DNA of 64,000 nt from Nibribacter ruber (GTDB lineage Bacteria > Bacteroidota > Bacteroidia > Cytophagales > Hymenobacteraceae), in NCBI RefSeq assembly GCF_009913235.1, contig NZ_CP047897.1, forward strand, positions 3,347,001-3,411,000, written 5' to 3'. The translations under genes were made by a program, and so were the position numbers. Shown piece by piece: positions 16,804 through 24,759 of the stretch. The number at the start of each line of letters is the position of its first letter. The stretch's first letter is position 1. Below the pieces are notes generated by a model. It saw nothing but the letters and a program-made list of their open reading frames with translations. It was not told the origin of the DNA and did not search any database.

Positions 16804-17244
16804 ATGGCAGTATTCTTTTCCAGTAAACCTTTGGCGCTTGTTTGCCTTATTCTAGTGCTTAGTCTGAGTCTTTCGCCCTCAAAAGTTATGGCGCAGGCAA
16901 GTCAGCCGGAGAAAGAGTTAACCGTGACCTTAAACGGCAAGCCCATCAATTTTGAGGAAAAGTACAGCATTGACCAACTGCGCGGCAAGCTGGATTTTAC
17001 CATTAAAGACGCCAACTTGGTAAAAGTGACCATTTACCTAATAAGAGGTGCGCTGCCCTTCAACATATACACCATCAACGGCCCAGATGATTACAAGGAT
17101 TTTCAGTTTGCTGAATGGTTAAAAGGAAATAAGGGGAAGGCCAAGGAGGGAAAAGGATTCCAACACGCCAAAAGAGGTGACCGCGTCCTTTTTGAATATG
17201 TCTGGGACGGGGGCGCCAGTGCCGTCAATCTCCACCTTAAATAA
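16804..17244 (+). CDS. hypothetical exported protein
   Basis: A 146-residue protein with a long signal peptide (hydrophobic LVCLILVLSLSLSPS, cleavage near VMAQAS). The mature part is about 115 residues, with strands around GKLDFTIKDANLVKVTIYLIRG and the ending RVLFEYVWDGGASAVNLHLK. The fold looks all-beta and reminds me loosely of GldM C-terminal-like small domains, but the match is too weak to name. It has a TACCTTTG sequence immediately before the ATG. It stands alone between the kbl terminator and the NYN-gene promoter. Confidence 0.7.
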   Translation: MAVFFSSKPLALVCLILVLSLSLSPSKVMAQASQPEKELTVTLNGKPINFEEKYSIDQLRGKLDFTIKDANLVKVTIYLIRGALPFNIYTINGPDDYKDFQFAEWLKGNKGKAKEGKGFQHAKRGDRVLFEYVWDGGASAVNLHLK

Positions 17245-17334
17245 GTGGTACAGGAGCGCTGTTGGGTAAATAACACCGCAAAAAACATCCTGCAAGCCTC
17301 CTAAGCCCCTGTATATAGGCTTTTTATATTTTTC

Positions 17335-17365
17335 TTGCCCCGCCCAGATTCCTTACTTACATTTG
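17335..17365 (+). promoter_or_regulatory. strong Bacteroidota promoter
   Basis: TTG at 17335-17337 and TACATTTG at 17358-17365 are separated by 20 nt, an excellent match to the -33/-7 consensus. The predicted start is about 17371-17374, leaving some 355 nt before the next ATG. Confidence 0.75.
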
Positions 17366-17371
17366 TAACCC

Positions 17372-17550
17372 GCCTGCTGTGAGAGCAGCCGGAAATATGT
17401 AAATTACTCTAGCAGTGCCAGATGCCCTGACTAAGCCTCTGGAGACAGCAAAACAACTTGTGGCTTTTCTTGTTAACTGACTATTGGCAAGACAACCACT
17501 GAACTGCGTGTGAACGCAAGGTATACCCAGGATAGGATTCTTTATTTTTA
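17372..17550 (+). ncRNA. candidate structured RNA / long 5' leader
   Basis: No coding region. It starts at the predicted transcription start and folds into several local hairpins. CTGCT/AGCAG (17374-17388) has a GTGAG loop. GTGG/CCAC plus TCTTG/CAAGA forms a longer stem (17460-17499). TGCGT/ACGCA carries a GTGA tetraloop of GNRA type (17505-17518). A T-rich tract (about 17540-17550) could end a ~180-nt transcript, the size of a 6S-like RNA. Alternatively the RNA is the first half of the leader of the NYN/cold-shock gene. The rest of the gap to 17728 includes an 8-bp ACAGAAAC/GTTTCTGT hairpin. I could not assign it to a known family. Confidence 0.4.
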
Positions 17551-17728
17551 TTTCAGATTAGATATAATCTACAGAAACGCACACCTACATCTGTTTCTGT
17601 TTCCCTCACTCCCCCAGAGAAAAGAACCTGTTTTTTTGTTGCCCGCTTCCATGCCCAGTGCAAAGGTTGGTTGAGCTGAACCCTGCCACCATCACTTTTT
17701 TGACAGACACAAAAGACAGACAACGCAC

Positions 17729-18637
17729 ATGCAGGAAAAATTAACCAGAATTGGCGTCTTCTATGACGGCAATTACTTTCTCCAGGTAAGTAACTATTAC
17801 GCCTACGGGCACAACCGTAAGCGCCGCATCAGCATATCAGGCTTACATGAGTTCATAAGAGGGCAAGTGGCCGAAGAAGAAGGAATGGACCCGCGCCTTT
17901 GCAAGATCGTGGACGCCCACTACTTCAGAGGAAGGCTCAATGCCTATGACGCCAGCCAACGCGGCGACACCCTCTACTGGGACCGCGTCTTTGACGATAT
18001 TCTCATGTCTGAAGGCGTGACCACCCACTACCTGCCCGTACGCACCACCCCCGAAGGTTTTAAGCAAGAACGCGGCATTGACGTGTGGTTGGCCCTGGAG
18101 GCCTTTGAACAGGCCTTTTACAAACGCTTTGACGTGTTGGTGTTGATTTCCTCAGACGGAGACTACGTGCCCCTAGTGCGTAAAATCAATACCCTGGGTA
18201 CCCGCGTCATGGCCCTTACCTGGGAGTTTGAGTACACCACAGACAACGGCCAGCGCATGACCACGCGTCCGTCCCAGGACCTGCTCGCCGAGGTGAACTA
18301 TCCGCTGGCCATGCACACCGTCATAGACCAGCGCATTGCCCGCAATGAGCCGTCCATGAACCGTTTGTTTGTACAGCCAGACCAGAAGCGCGTGGCCACC
18401 GCCACTTCCCCAGATTCCATGGAACCCTCCTCCAGTGAAACCCACGGCGAAGGCGAGATCATGAGCCTCAAGAACGGCTACGGTTTCATCAAATACCCGC
18501 CCAACAACCTGTTCTTCCATTTCACCAACGTCATAGACACAGACTTTACAGAACTGCGCGTAGGCGATTTCGTGGAGTTTGAAATCACCAAAGACGAAGA
18601 AGGCAATGACGTGGCCAAGAGCGTGAAAATGATCTAA
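17729..18637 (+). CDS. NYN (PIN-like) nuclease domain fused to a cold-shock domain
   Basis: A 302-residue putative RNA-processing protein. Residues about 5-200 are a NYN/LabA-type PIN-like domain, with acidic active-site segments VFYDGNYF (Asp13) and LISSDGDYVPLVRKI. Residues about 235-302 are a cold-shock OB-fold with RNP1 NGYGFIKY and RNP2 LFFHFT. The combination suggests a single-strand-RNA-targeted endonuclease or RNA-binding regulator, inferred from the domains. It is preceded by a strong promoter and a 355-nt structured leader. Long leaders are typical of cold-shock genes and may mean post-transcriptional control. It ends at a terminator that merges with PE10. Confidence 0.88.
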   Translation: MQEKLTRIGVFYDGNYFLQVSNYYAYGHNRKRRISISGLHEFIRGQVAEEEGMDPRLCKIVDAHYFRGRLNAYDASQRGDTLYWDRVFDDILMSEGVTTHYLPVRTTPEGFKQERGIDVWLALEAFEQAFYKRFDVLVLISSDGDYVPLVRKINTLGTRVMALTWEFEYTTDNGQRMTTRPSQDLLAEVNYPLAMHTVIDQRIARNEPSMNRLFVQPDQKRVATATSPDSMEPSSSETHGEGEIMSLKNGYGFIKYPPNNLFFHFTNVIDTDFTELRVGDFVEFEITKDEEGNDVAKSVKMI

Positions 18638-18657
18638 CCACCCGTGCCTATATAAGT

Positions 18658-18701
18658 ACGAAGAAGGGGAGCGGCGTCAGCGGTTCCCCTTCTTCGTTTT
18701 T
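18658..18701 (+). terminator. terminator of the NYN-CSD gene
   Basis: Stem ACGAAGAAGGGG / CCCCTTCTTCGT. The following T-run (CGTTTTT) is the first part of PE10, so the element supplies the U-tract. Confidence 0.85.
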
Positions 18702-18732
18702 GGGCTGTTTTCCAGAAAAGAGACCAAAAACG
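18695..18732. repeat. PE10
   Basis: Copy with arms CGTTTTTGGGCTGTTTTC and GAGACCAAAAACG. It lies between two convergent genes and overlaps the terminator. Confidence 0.85.
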
Positions 18733-18767
18733 CGGTCTCTGCTTTCTTCTTGGCAACTCATTTGATG

Positions 18768-19436
18768 CTAGCCTACATCTTTGGGGTCTGACTTGGAAAA
18801 CGACGGGCCCGGCACCAGTTCTGCCAACGGCGGCAACCAACGCGCCGACCCATATTTGGGGTTGATGACGATTTTATTGAGCAAGGGGTCCACAGAAGCT
18901 TCTTCGTGCAGGCGGTGCAACAGGTGCCAGGTGGCCGTGGTGTCTGGCAAAGCGCGGTGCCAGCGGGGAAGGGGCACGTTATAGACCCGGCACATATCTG
19001 CCAGGCTTCTGGGCGAAGGCCGCCGCATGCGGCATACAGAGAGCGTGTCCAAGAACGGGTGTTGGATGGCGGGCATTTTATAACGTCGGTAAGCGGCGTA
19101 CAGGAAGCTTAGGTCATAGCTTGCGTTGTGGGCCACTACCACGCTGTTTCCAATGAATTCTCTCAGAATGGCGAACGCCGCCTGCTCTGCCATGCCGTGT
19201 ACCAGGTCCTCATCCCTTATGCCTGTAATCTCCGTGATTTTTCGAGGAAGCGGGGCTTCCACCCTCACCATGGTCTGAAACTGTGAGACTACTTTGCCAT
19301 TGGCGCCGCGCAAGGCCGCTATCTCAATCACACGTCCTTTGCCCGCGCTCAGGCCCGTGGTCTCAAAATCCAGCACCGTCACATTCTCTAGTACGGGCGT
19401 GATGTTAGGAAACAGCGGAAGGAAGTCATTGGACAT
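18768..19436 (-). CDS. DnaQ-like 3'-5' exonuclease (DEDDh)
   Basis: A 222-residue exonuclease of the DNA polymerase III epsilon/PolC proofreading superfamily. ExoI is VLDFETTGL, ExoII is VAHNASYDLSFL, and ExoIII is WHRALPDTTATWHLL, giving the DEDDh quartet. The N-terminal 18 residues (NDFLPLFPNITPVLENV) are an extension. There is no GIY-YIG or helicase part as in some Bacteroidota homologues, so it is a stand-alone nuclease that could act in repair, DNA trimming or proofreading. PE11 lies between its start and the downstream end of the next minus gene. Confidence 0.88.
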   Translation of the reverse strand: MSNDFLPLFPNITPVLENVTVLDFETTGLSAGKGRVIEIAALRGANGKVVSQFQTMVRVEAPLPRKITEITGIRDEDLVHGMAEQAAFAILREFIGNSVVVAHNASYDLSFLYAAYRRYKMPAIQHPFLDTLSVCRMRRPSPRSLADMCRVYNVPLPRWHRALPDTTATWHLLHRLHEEASVDPLLNKIVINPKYGSARWLPPLAELVPGPSFSKSDPKDVG

Positions 19437-19509
19437 ACAGCGTACAGAAAGTGATAAGCTAAAAAGGAAATTTCTATACGTGTACTAAGCGAAGAAGCTT
19501 GGGTAATTT

Positions 19510-19547
19510 CGTTTTTAGGCTGGTTTTCAGAAAAGAGGCCAAAAACG
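19510..19547. repeat. PE11
   Basis: Copy with arms CGTTTTTAGGCTGGTTTTC and GAGGCCAAAAACG, in the gap between two minus-strand genes. Confidence 0.8.
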
Positions 19548-19586
19548 GACTTTGAATAAACCATTCCATCTTGAAACCCTATCTGG

Positions 19587-20501
19587 CTAGTATCGCTCAA
19601 CGCCCGGGGCTGGTTTCCAGTCAGATTGAGGTTCAAAATGCTGCCAGAGGATTTTGGAAACATTCCTGATCAAAACAGAGCCTGCGTTGTCATAGGCCCA
19701 GCGTTCGTCTTTCTGGTTTTTGGTGATGATGCAGAACACGTAATCGCCGTGGGGCGCGTTGACCAGCACCACCTCAGACTTGGACTGATTCACCGCCCCA
19801 GACTTTGACGCGGTATGCACATACGGCGGTATCTGCGAAAGCGCCTCACTGTCATAGTAAATGCGGCCCAGGTTGCGGTACATGCGTTCACTGGCGGCGG
19901 GGCTCACCGCTTTGCCTTCCCTAATCGTGGTCAGGAGCGTAGCCATCTCGCGGGGCGTGGTCTGGCCCCAGCCGTACCTTTCCCAGTTGGGCCTTCGGTT
20001 GGGCGTGCGCGAGTTCATGCGGGTATGCACAAAGCCGTTGCTTTCCAGCCACTGGTTAATGGCCGTGCCGGTTCCTGCCAACTGCTGTAGCCACAAACTG
20101 CCCGTATTGTCTGACGTGGTAATGCTCAACATCTGCACTTTGCTCAAGGCCACCAAGCTGCTGTCTTTGAAGTTGCCCACAATGTCTTCGCCGGCATAAT
20201 ATAAAGAGTCACGGTACTGAAGAATGGCTTTGGGGTCTAGTTCGCCGCGCTCTATCTTGTTGAATACGCCCACCATGATAGGGACCTTGATCATGCTGGC
20301 CGTAGGAAAGAGCGTGTCTGCGTTAATAGCTACCGTTTTGCCCGTCTTCAGATGCTTTACATAAATACCCACCTCGCCTTCAAACCCTTTGGTCAAGGCC
20401 TCTAGCTTTTGGGTTAGTTTTTGGTCTATCTTCTCTTTAGGCTTCTGCGCGAAAGAAGTGAAGGCTAGCAGGCAGAAAAGCAGAGTTTGGAGGAAGCGCA
20501 T
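19587..20501 (-). CDS. beta-lactamase/DD-peptidase-fold serine hydrolase (class A-like)
   Basis: A 304-residue periplasmic serine hydrolase with signal peptide MRFLQTLLFCLLAFTSFAQ. The penicillin-interactive motifs are clear: Ser69-Met-Ile-Lys72, Ser130-Asp-Asn132 and Lys233-Ser-Gly235. The omega-loop region (residues about 160-185, NRRPNWERYGWGQ) has no clear ExxLN motif, so the deacylating Glu166 of true class A enzymes is not obvious. It may therefore be a weak lactamase, a PBP-like DD-peptidase or an esterase-type relative. It stands alone, with a composite repeat upstream. Resistance activity should not be assumed. Confidence 0.82.
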   Translation of the reverse strand: MRFLQTLLFCLLAFTSFAQKPKEKIDQKLTQKLEALTKGFEGEVGIYVKHLKTGKTVAINADTLFPTASMIKVPIMVGVFNKIERGELDPKAILQYRDSLYYAGEDIVGNFKDSSLVALSKVQMLSITTSDNTGSLWLQQLAGTGTAINQWLESNGFVHTRMNSRTPNRRPNWERYGWGQTTPREMATLLTTIREGKAVSPAASERMYRNLGRIYYDSEALSQIPPYVHTASKSGAVNQSKSEVVLVNAPHGDYVFCIITKNQKDERWAYDNAGSVLIRNVSKILWQHFEPQSDWKPAPGVERY

Positions 20502-20553
20502 AGCAATTAGTTTTATCCGGAAAAGATAGGGAATCTAACAGAAATGGGAGAGG

Positions 20554-20591
20554 CGCTTTTTGCTTGTTTTCTGGGAATTAGGGCAAAACCG
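20554..20591. repeat. PE12, degenerate copy
   Basis: CGCTTTTTGCTTGTTTTC left arm; the right arm is decayed (GGGCAAAACCGG). It forms the left end of composite repeat A. Confidence 0.6.
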
Positions 20592-21011
20592 GCAAAACAC
20601 TCGTAAGAGCTCCGCGCACTGCGAGGTCTTTGAGAGTCCTGAGTCGCGAATTCTGAGTCATTCTCCTTGCCCGCGCCAGCGCATGCAGGCATTTCAACCC
20701 CTCCACAAGCAGCCCGCCCACCCTCGACCGAGGGTAAAGAGACTGGTCAGTTTAAGTCTCTTTGCCTGAGGGAGATAGTAATGACTTATCAATTGGCAGA
20801 GGCGTTAGCCTACCATGAAACAGACAGCAGTTCACGGTGCACCTTTCTGAGCCCCCGCCCTGTCTGAGCGGTCAGCGAGTTCGGGGGTTCTTGATTCTTT
20901 TGGTTACTTTTCTCATCAAGGAGAAAAGTGACAAACGCAGGCAGAAAGTAAGAAATAGATGAAGTTAGGAAGTAATAGTTGGGAGGCAGAGGCTTGGGAG
21001 GCAGTTCCGGT

Positions 21012-21034
21012 CGTTGGTGAGAACACCAACAACG
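21012..21034. repeat. GTTGGTG palindrome, copy 2
   Basis: CGTTGGTG / CACCAAC-type inverted repeat around AGAA. It is the right end of composite repeat A, 8 bp from the next gene's stop codon. Confidence 0.65.
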
Positions 21035-21041
21035 GCGGGAT

Positions 21042-21353
21042 TTATAAATCTACTATGAGAAGCGTACTTATTGCAAGGCCAAGGTGAATGCTTACTAAAA
21101 GGAGCAAAGTTCTGTACTTGTTACTTATTATATCTAACAAGACCCCATAAAAGGGGAATTGGAAAATGGCTAATATGATAGAAGGGGTGATGGACTCGCT
21201 AAATAATGATGATGCTGAGATTCCTATTGGAAACAGAACTATGATAGTTTTATAGTATCCACCACCCAAGAGGAACCCACTAACAAATAGTAGAATAGGA
21301 GTAAGGCCAAGGCCCAAAAATGAAAATTTGCAACTTTTACCTAACAAATACAT
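21042..21353 (-). CDS. small AT-rich multipass membrane protein
   Basis: About 103 residues from the ATG at 21353 (MYLLGKSCKFSFLG), which leaves a 13-nt gap to the cdaA stop; a longer start would overlap cdaA. Three to four hydrophobic segments are visible (LTPILLFVSGFLLGGG, IIVLFPIGISAS, IILAIFQFPFYGVLLDII, LLLLVSIHLGLAISTLLIV). I do not recognise a family. The base composition is clearly more AT-rich than cdaA and folP next to it, which suggests recent arrival or relaxed selection. It may be transcribed by read-through from folP-cdaA. Confidence 0.55.
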   Translation of the reverse strand: MYLLGKSCKFSFLGLGLTPILLFVSGFLLGGGYYKTIIVLFPIGISASSLFSESITPSIILAIFQFPFYGVLLDIISNKYRTLLLLVSIHLGLAISTLLIVDL

Positions 21354-21366
21354 GGTGGCAATTGCT

Positions 21367-22197
21367 TTACGCCGCAGATGCTTTCTCAATCACCTTCGGC
21401 TCAATGTCAAAGAGGTACTGGTTGAGTTTGGAGCGGAGGTCGGCGGCGGAGAGGTTGCGGTAGACTTCGCCGTTGCGCACCAGGGCAATCTGGCCGGTTT
21501 CCTCAGAAACCACCAGCACAATGCTGTCGGTGACTTCGGTGAGGCCGATGGCGGCGCGGTGGCGGAGGCCCATGGAAGCGGGTACGTCGTTGCTTTCGGT
21601 GACGGGCAGGATACAGCGCGCGGCTTTGATGCGGTTGCCATGGATGATCACGGCCCCGTCATGCAGGGGACTGGTCTTGTTGAAGATGGACAGCAGCAGG
21701 CGCTTGCTCACCACGGCATCAATAGAATCGCCAGACTCGGCATAATAACGCAACTCAGAGCTTCTTGCGAAGACAATCAGGGCGCCGGTGTTCTTGCCGG
21801 CCAGGGACTTGGCGGCCTCAATGAAAGGGGTAATGCTCAGTTTGTCTGGGCTTTGGCTTTTGCGCCACGGGAAGCTTTTGAAGAACCGGTCATTGTTGAA
21901 GGCCGTGGTCTTCCCGATCATCAACAAGAAACGCCTGATCTCGGGCTGAAAAACAATGATGGCCGCCAGTACGCCCACGCCCATGAACTGCCCCAGAATA
22001 ATGGTGAGCAGCTCCATGCCGGCGGCCTTTACCACCAGGTAGAGCAGGTAGATGGATAGGAGGCCCAGGAAGATTTTGAGGGCTACGCTACCGGTGAGCA
22101 GTTTGTAGAGCTGATAGAGCAAGACGGTGACCAGCAGCACATCAATGATGTCCAGCCACTCTACTTCTAAAAACCCTATGGTAAATAACTGAATCAC
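21367..22197 (-). CDS. cdaA: diadenylate cyclase CdaA
   Basis: Membrane-bound enzyme that condenses two ATP into the second messenger c-di-AMP. Three N-terminal membrane helices (residues about 12-80) are followed by the DAC domain. The diagnostic DGA (180-182, in SPLHDGAVII) and RHR (212-214, in GLRHRAAIG) motifs are present. At 276 residues the length is normal. The start codon is GTG, overlapping the folP stop codon by 4 nt (GTGA). This indicates translational coupling and an operon with folP, an arrangement found in many Bacteroidota. No CdaR partner is visible. Confidence 0.94.
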   Translation of the reverse strand: MIQLFTIGFLEVEWLDIIDVLLVTVLLYQLYKLLTGSVALKIFLGLLSIYLLYLVVKAAGMELLTIILGQFMGVGVLAAIIVFQPEIRRFLLMIGKTTAFNNDRFFKSFPWRKSQSPDKLSITPFIEAAKSLAGKNTGALIVFARSSELRYYAESGDSIDAVVSKRLLLSIFNKTSPLHDGAVIIHGNRIKAARCILPVTESNDVPASMGLRHRAAIGLTEVTDSIVLVVSEETGQIALVRNGEVYRNLSAADLRSKLNQYLFDIEPKVIEKASAA

Positions 22198-23066
22198 GCG
22201 GTTCTGGTTTTTTCTACTAGTTGTATGGTCTGCGCTGCCTCCTTCACATCATGCACCCGCAAAATGTTGGCCCCGTTCAATAACGCCAGGGTGTTGGCTA
22301 CAATTGTGCCCGGCAAGGCCTCGGCCGGCGTCACCTGCAGCGGTTTATAGATCATGCCCTTGCGGGACAAGCCAATCAAGAGCGGCAGTTCCAGCATCTC
22401 CAGCTCCCGCAAATGGTTGAGCAGAAAATAGTTCTGGTCCATGGTCTTGGCGAACCCGAACCCAGGATCCAGGAGAATGTCCTTCACGCCCAGGGCCCGC
22501 AGCCGCGCAATTTTTTCTGTGAAATAAGAAATAAGTTCTTCCAGCAAGCCGTTGGGGTACTCCGTGTAAGAGGCCATGGTCTGCGGCGTGCCGCGCATGT
22601 GCATTAAAATATACGGAATTCCCAGCCGCCCGATGGTCTCCAACATGCCTTCGTCCAGGCTGCCACCAGACACATCATTGATGATATGGGCCCCTTTTTG
22701 GGCGGCTTCCCGGGCTACCCTGGCCCTGAACGTGTCTACAGAGATGAGTGCTTCTGGGTACGCCTGCGCCACAGCCTCTATCACGGGCAGTACGCGGTCC
22801 AGCTCTTCCTGCTCAGAGACTTCGGGCGCGCCCGGGCGGGTAGAATAGCCGCCAATGTCCAGGAACGTGGCGCCGTCTGCCAGCATCTGCCCGGCCCTGG
22901 TCAACGTCATGTCCAGGTTAGAAACCCGGCTGTTGGCGTAGAAAGAATCTGGCGTGGCGTTCAAAATGCCCATCACAAGAGGTACTTCCAATGAGACCAG
23001 TCTGCCCCCGCAGTTAAGGGTAGACTTTTTGCAAAAAAGTGTATCTTTCGCTTTAAATAGGCTCAT
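22194..23066 (-). CDS. folP: dihydropteroate synthase
   Basis: Condenses 6-hydroxymethyl-dihydropterin pyrophosphate with p-aminobenzoate in folate synthesis; target of sulfonamides. The TIM-barrel signatures are present: PLVMGILNATPDSFYA (loop 1), DGATFLDIGGYSTRPGAPEVS (loop 2), ISVDTFRARVA, HIINDVSGG and LLDPGFGFAKTMDQN. At 290 residues the length is typical. It is upstream of and overlaps cdaA. Its start at 23066 lies 25 nt from the likely start of the divergent DUF1599 gene, so the two share a very compact promoter region. Confidence 0.95.
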   Translation of the reverse strand: MSLFKAKDTLFCKKSTLNCGGRLVSLEVPLVMGILNATPDSFYANSRVSNLDMTLTRAGQMLADGATFLDIGGYSTRPGAPEVSEQEELDRVLPVIEAVAQAYPEALISVDTFRARVAREAAQKGAHIINDVSGGSLDEGMLETIGRLGIPYILMHMRGTPQTMASYTEYPNGLLEELISYFTEKIARLRALGVKDILLDPGFGFAKTMDQNYFLLNHLRELEMLELPLLIGLSRKGMIYKPLQVTPAEALPGTIVANTLALLNGANILRVHDVKEAAQTIQLVEKTRTA

Positions 23067-23091
23067 TTACCTTAAAAGTAAAACGAAAAAC

Positions 23092-23661
23092 TTGATTCAC
23101 CAAACGGCCCAGGAATACCAGCGTGTAGTAGAGGCGTGTCAGCGCCTGTTCCTTCAGAAGACCCAGGATTATGGAACGGCCTGGCGCATTTTGCGTCTGC
23201 CGTCCCTCACAGACCAGATTTTCATCAAGGCGCAGCGCATCCGCTCCATTCAGGAGAAAGGCACCCAGAAGATACAGGATGACATCACCTCTGAGTTTGT
23301 AGCCATTGTCAACTACTGCGTCATCGCGCTCATGCAGGAGCAGCTCATGGCGGCCGGCGAAGAGGAGCAGGCCCTGCCCGTAGACCGCGTGCGCGAACTC
23401 TATGAAACCGAAATACGCAAAACCCATAACCTGCAACAAGACAAGAACCATGACTACGGCGAGGCTTGGCGCAGCATGCGCGTAGAATCCATGACCGACT
23501 TGATCTTGATGAAAATATACCGCACCAAGCAGATAGAGGACAACGACGGGCAGACCCTGGTGTCTGAGGGCGTAGAAGCTAACTACCGTGACATGCTCAA
23601 CTACGCGGTCTTCTGTCTCATTAAACTAGGCTACCCGCATGGTACTACGTCTGCTCAATAG
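23092..23661 (+). CDS. DUF1599-family protein
   Basis: Matches DUF1599 (nucleotide-modification-associated domain). Two tandem copies of the unit are visible: EACQRLFLQKTQDYGTAWR and IRKTHNLQQDKNHDYGEAW, each followed by a Tyr/Arg helix (SLTDQIFIKAQRI, SMTDLILMKIYRT). The frame stays open upstream into folP, but the family normally begins about here. I therefore favour the TTG at 23092 (about 190 residues) over the ATG at 22954 or 22966, both inside the folP coding region. Its 3' end overlaps the BT_3928 gene by 23 nt, so they are probably co-transcribed. Function is unknown. Confidence 0.75.
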   Translation: MIHQTAQEYQRVVEACQRLFLQKTQDYGTAWRILRLPSLTDQIFIKAQRIRSIQEKGTQKIQDDITSEFVAIVNYCVIALMQEQLMAAGEEEQALPVDRVRELYETEIRKTHNLQQDKNHDYGEAWRSMRVESMTDLILMKIYRTKQIEDNDGQTLVSEGVEANYRDMLNYAVFCLIKLGYPHGTTSAQ

Positions 23662-24751
23662 ATTTGCCTGGCTGGTAGTTGGGGCGCTGTTCATTTTCTC
23701 TGGCCTCATCAAACTCAATGACCCGGTAGGCACGGCCATCAAACTGGAAGAGTATTTTACGGTGTTCTCCAAGGACTTCTCCAGCATCTTTCTGGCCTTT
23801 GTGCCCTACGCGCTGTACCTGTCCATTTTCCTGAGCTCCCTGGAGGTGATTCTGGGCGTGGCCCTGCTGGTGCGCTGGCGCTTGAAGCTGGTGCTCTGGG
23901 TGCTGCTGGGCTTGACCGTCTTCTTCACGTTCCTCACGTTTTACTCGGCGTATTTTAACAAGGTAACGGACTGTGGTTGTTTTGGAGATGCCATCAAGCT
24001 CACGCCCTGGGAGTCATTCTCTAAGGATGTGATTCTGCTGGTGTTGCTGCTAATCCTGTTGGCCACCCAGCGGTTTTTGCCTCCTTTTGGTAGAAACAGC
24101 CAAAAAACGGCAGGCCTGGTGGTCTTGGTGACTGTGATCTTGTCGGTGGGAATGGGCGTGTATGCGTACCAGCATGAGCCGTACCTAGACTTCAGGGCTT
24201 ACAAAGTGGGCGCCAACATTCCGGCCTTAATGAAACCTTCTGCGCCGCTGCGGTATGAGTACCTCATGGAAAAGGACGGCAAGGAAGAGCGCTTCACCAC
24301 GTATCCTACAGACCCTAGCTACACCTTTAAGAAGATGGAGACGCTCAACCCAGAGGACGCCCCCAAAATCACCGACTTCAACGTTTGGAACGATCAGGGA
24401 GATTTCACCCAAGAGCTCTTTGTGGGCAACCGGCTTTTGATTGTGGTGCATGACGTGAAAAAGACCCATCCCAAAAGCTTCTCAGAAATAAACAGCCTGC
24501 TGGCGGGCCTGGAGAAGAACCAGACGCCCCAGGTAACGCCGGTGGCTCTGACCTCTGCCAACAGCCAGGAGTTTGACGTGTTCAGGCATGACGTGAACCT
24601 GGCGGTGCCGTACTATTTTGCAGATGCCACCGTGCTGAAGACCGTGATTAGGTCCAACCCGGGACTGCTGCTGTTGAAGAACGGCGTGGTAGTGGGCAAG
24701 TGGCATTACAATGATGTGCCTACGGTTCAGCAGGTGCAAGCCTTGTTATAG
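23639..24751 (+). CDS. BT_3928-family DoxX/MauE-like membrane protein
   Basis: A 370-residue inner-membrane protein. Residues 1-165 contain about five membrane segments of the DoxX/MauE type with the conserved VTDCGCFGDAI, a redox-like CxC. Residues about 170-370 form a periplasmic thioredoxin-like domain without an obvious CxxC. The family is usual beside DUF1599 in Bacteroidota, as here. PE13 is inserted in frame at residues 145-157 (RFLPPFGRNSQKT), in the short loop between the last two membrane helices. A role in thiol or quinone chemistry is suggested by the MauE relationship but is not shown. Confidence 0.82.
   Translation: MVLRLLNRFAWLVVGALFIFSGLIKLNDPVGTAIKLEEYFTVFSKDFSSIFLAFVPYALYLSIFLSSLEVILGVALLVRWRLKLVLWVLLGLTVFFTFLTFYSAYFNKVTDCGCFGDAIKLTPWESFSKDVILLVLLLILLATQRFLPPFGRNSQKTAGLVVLVTVILSVGMGVYAYQHEPYLDFRAYKVGANIPALMKPSAPLRYEYLMEKDGKEERFTTYPTDPSYTFKKMETLNPEDAPKITDFNVWNDQGDFTQELFVGNRLLIVVHDVKKTHPKSFSEINSLLAGLEKNQTPQVTPVALTSANSQEFDVFRHDVNLAVPYYFADATVLKTVIRSNPGLLLLKNGVVVGKWHYNDVPTVQQVQALL
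24071..24109. repeat. PE13, inside the BT_3928-family gene
   Basis: A 39-bp copy with outer arms CGGTTTTTGCC and CAGCCAAAAAACG and an altered centre. It is read in the same frame as PE7 and PE8, and the third codon frame of the element gives FLPPFGRNSQKT. Confidence 0.75.
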
Positions 24752-24759
24752 TTGAGTGC

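Larger units (their letters stand above)
20554..21034. repeat. composite intergenic repeat, copy A (~480 bp)
   Basis: It begins with degenerate PE12 (20554-20591) and ends with a GTTGGTG palindrome (21012-21034). Between them it matches copy B (61936-62410) in order and spacing. Shared blocks include CGAGGTCTT, AAAGAGACTGGTCA, TTTAAGTCTCTTT, ATTGGCAGAGGCGT, TACCATGAAAC, GTCAGCGAGTT-like sequence and TTTTGGTTACTTTTCTCATC. A hairpin near 20850-20888 (GCCCCCG / CGGGGGT) is replaced in copy B by a different but still paired stem, so structure is conserved over sequence. No good coding region. Confidence 0.7.

Noticed and set aside
17372-17728. RNase P RNA or tmRNA in the structured gap
   Set aside because: No GAGGAAAGTCC-type RNase P core and no tRNA-like ends with an Ala-rich tag frame; only local hairpins are seen.
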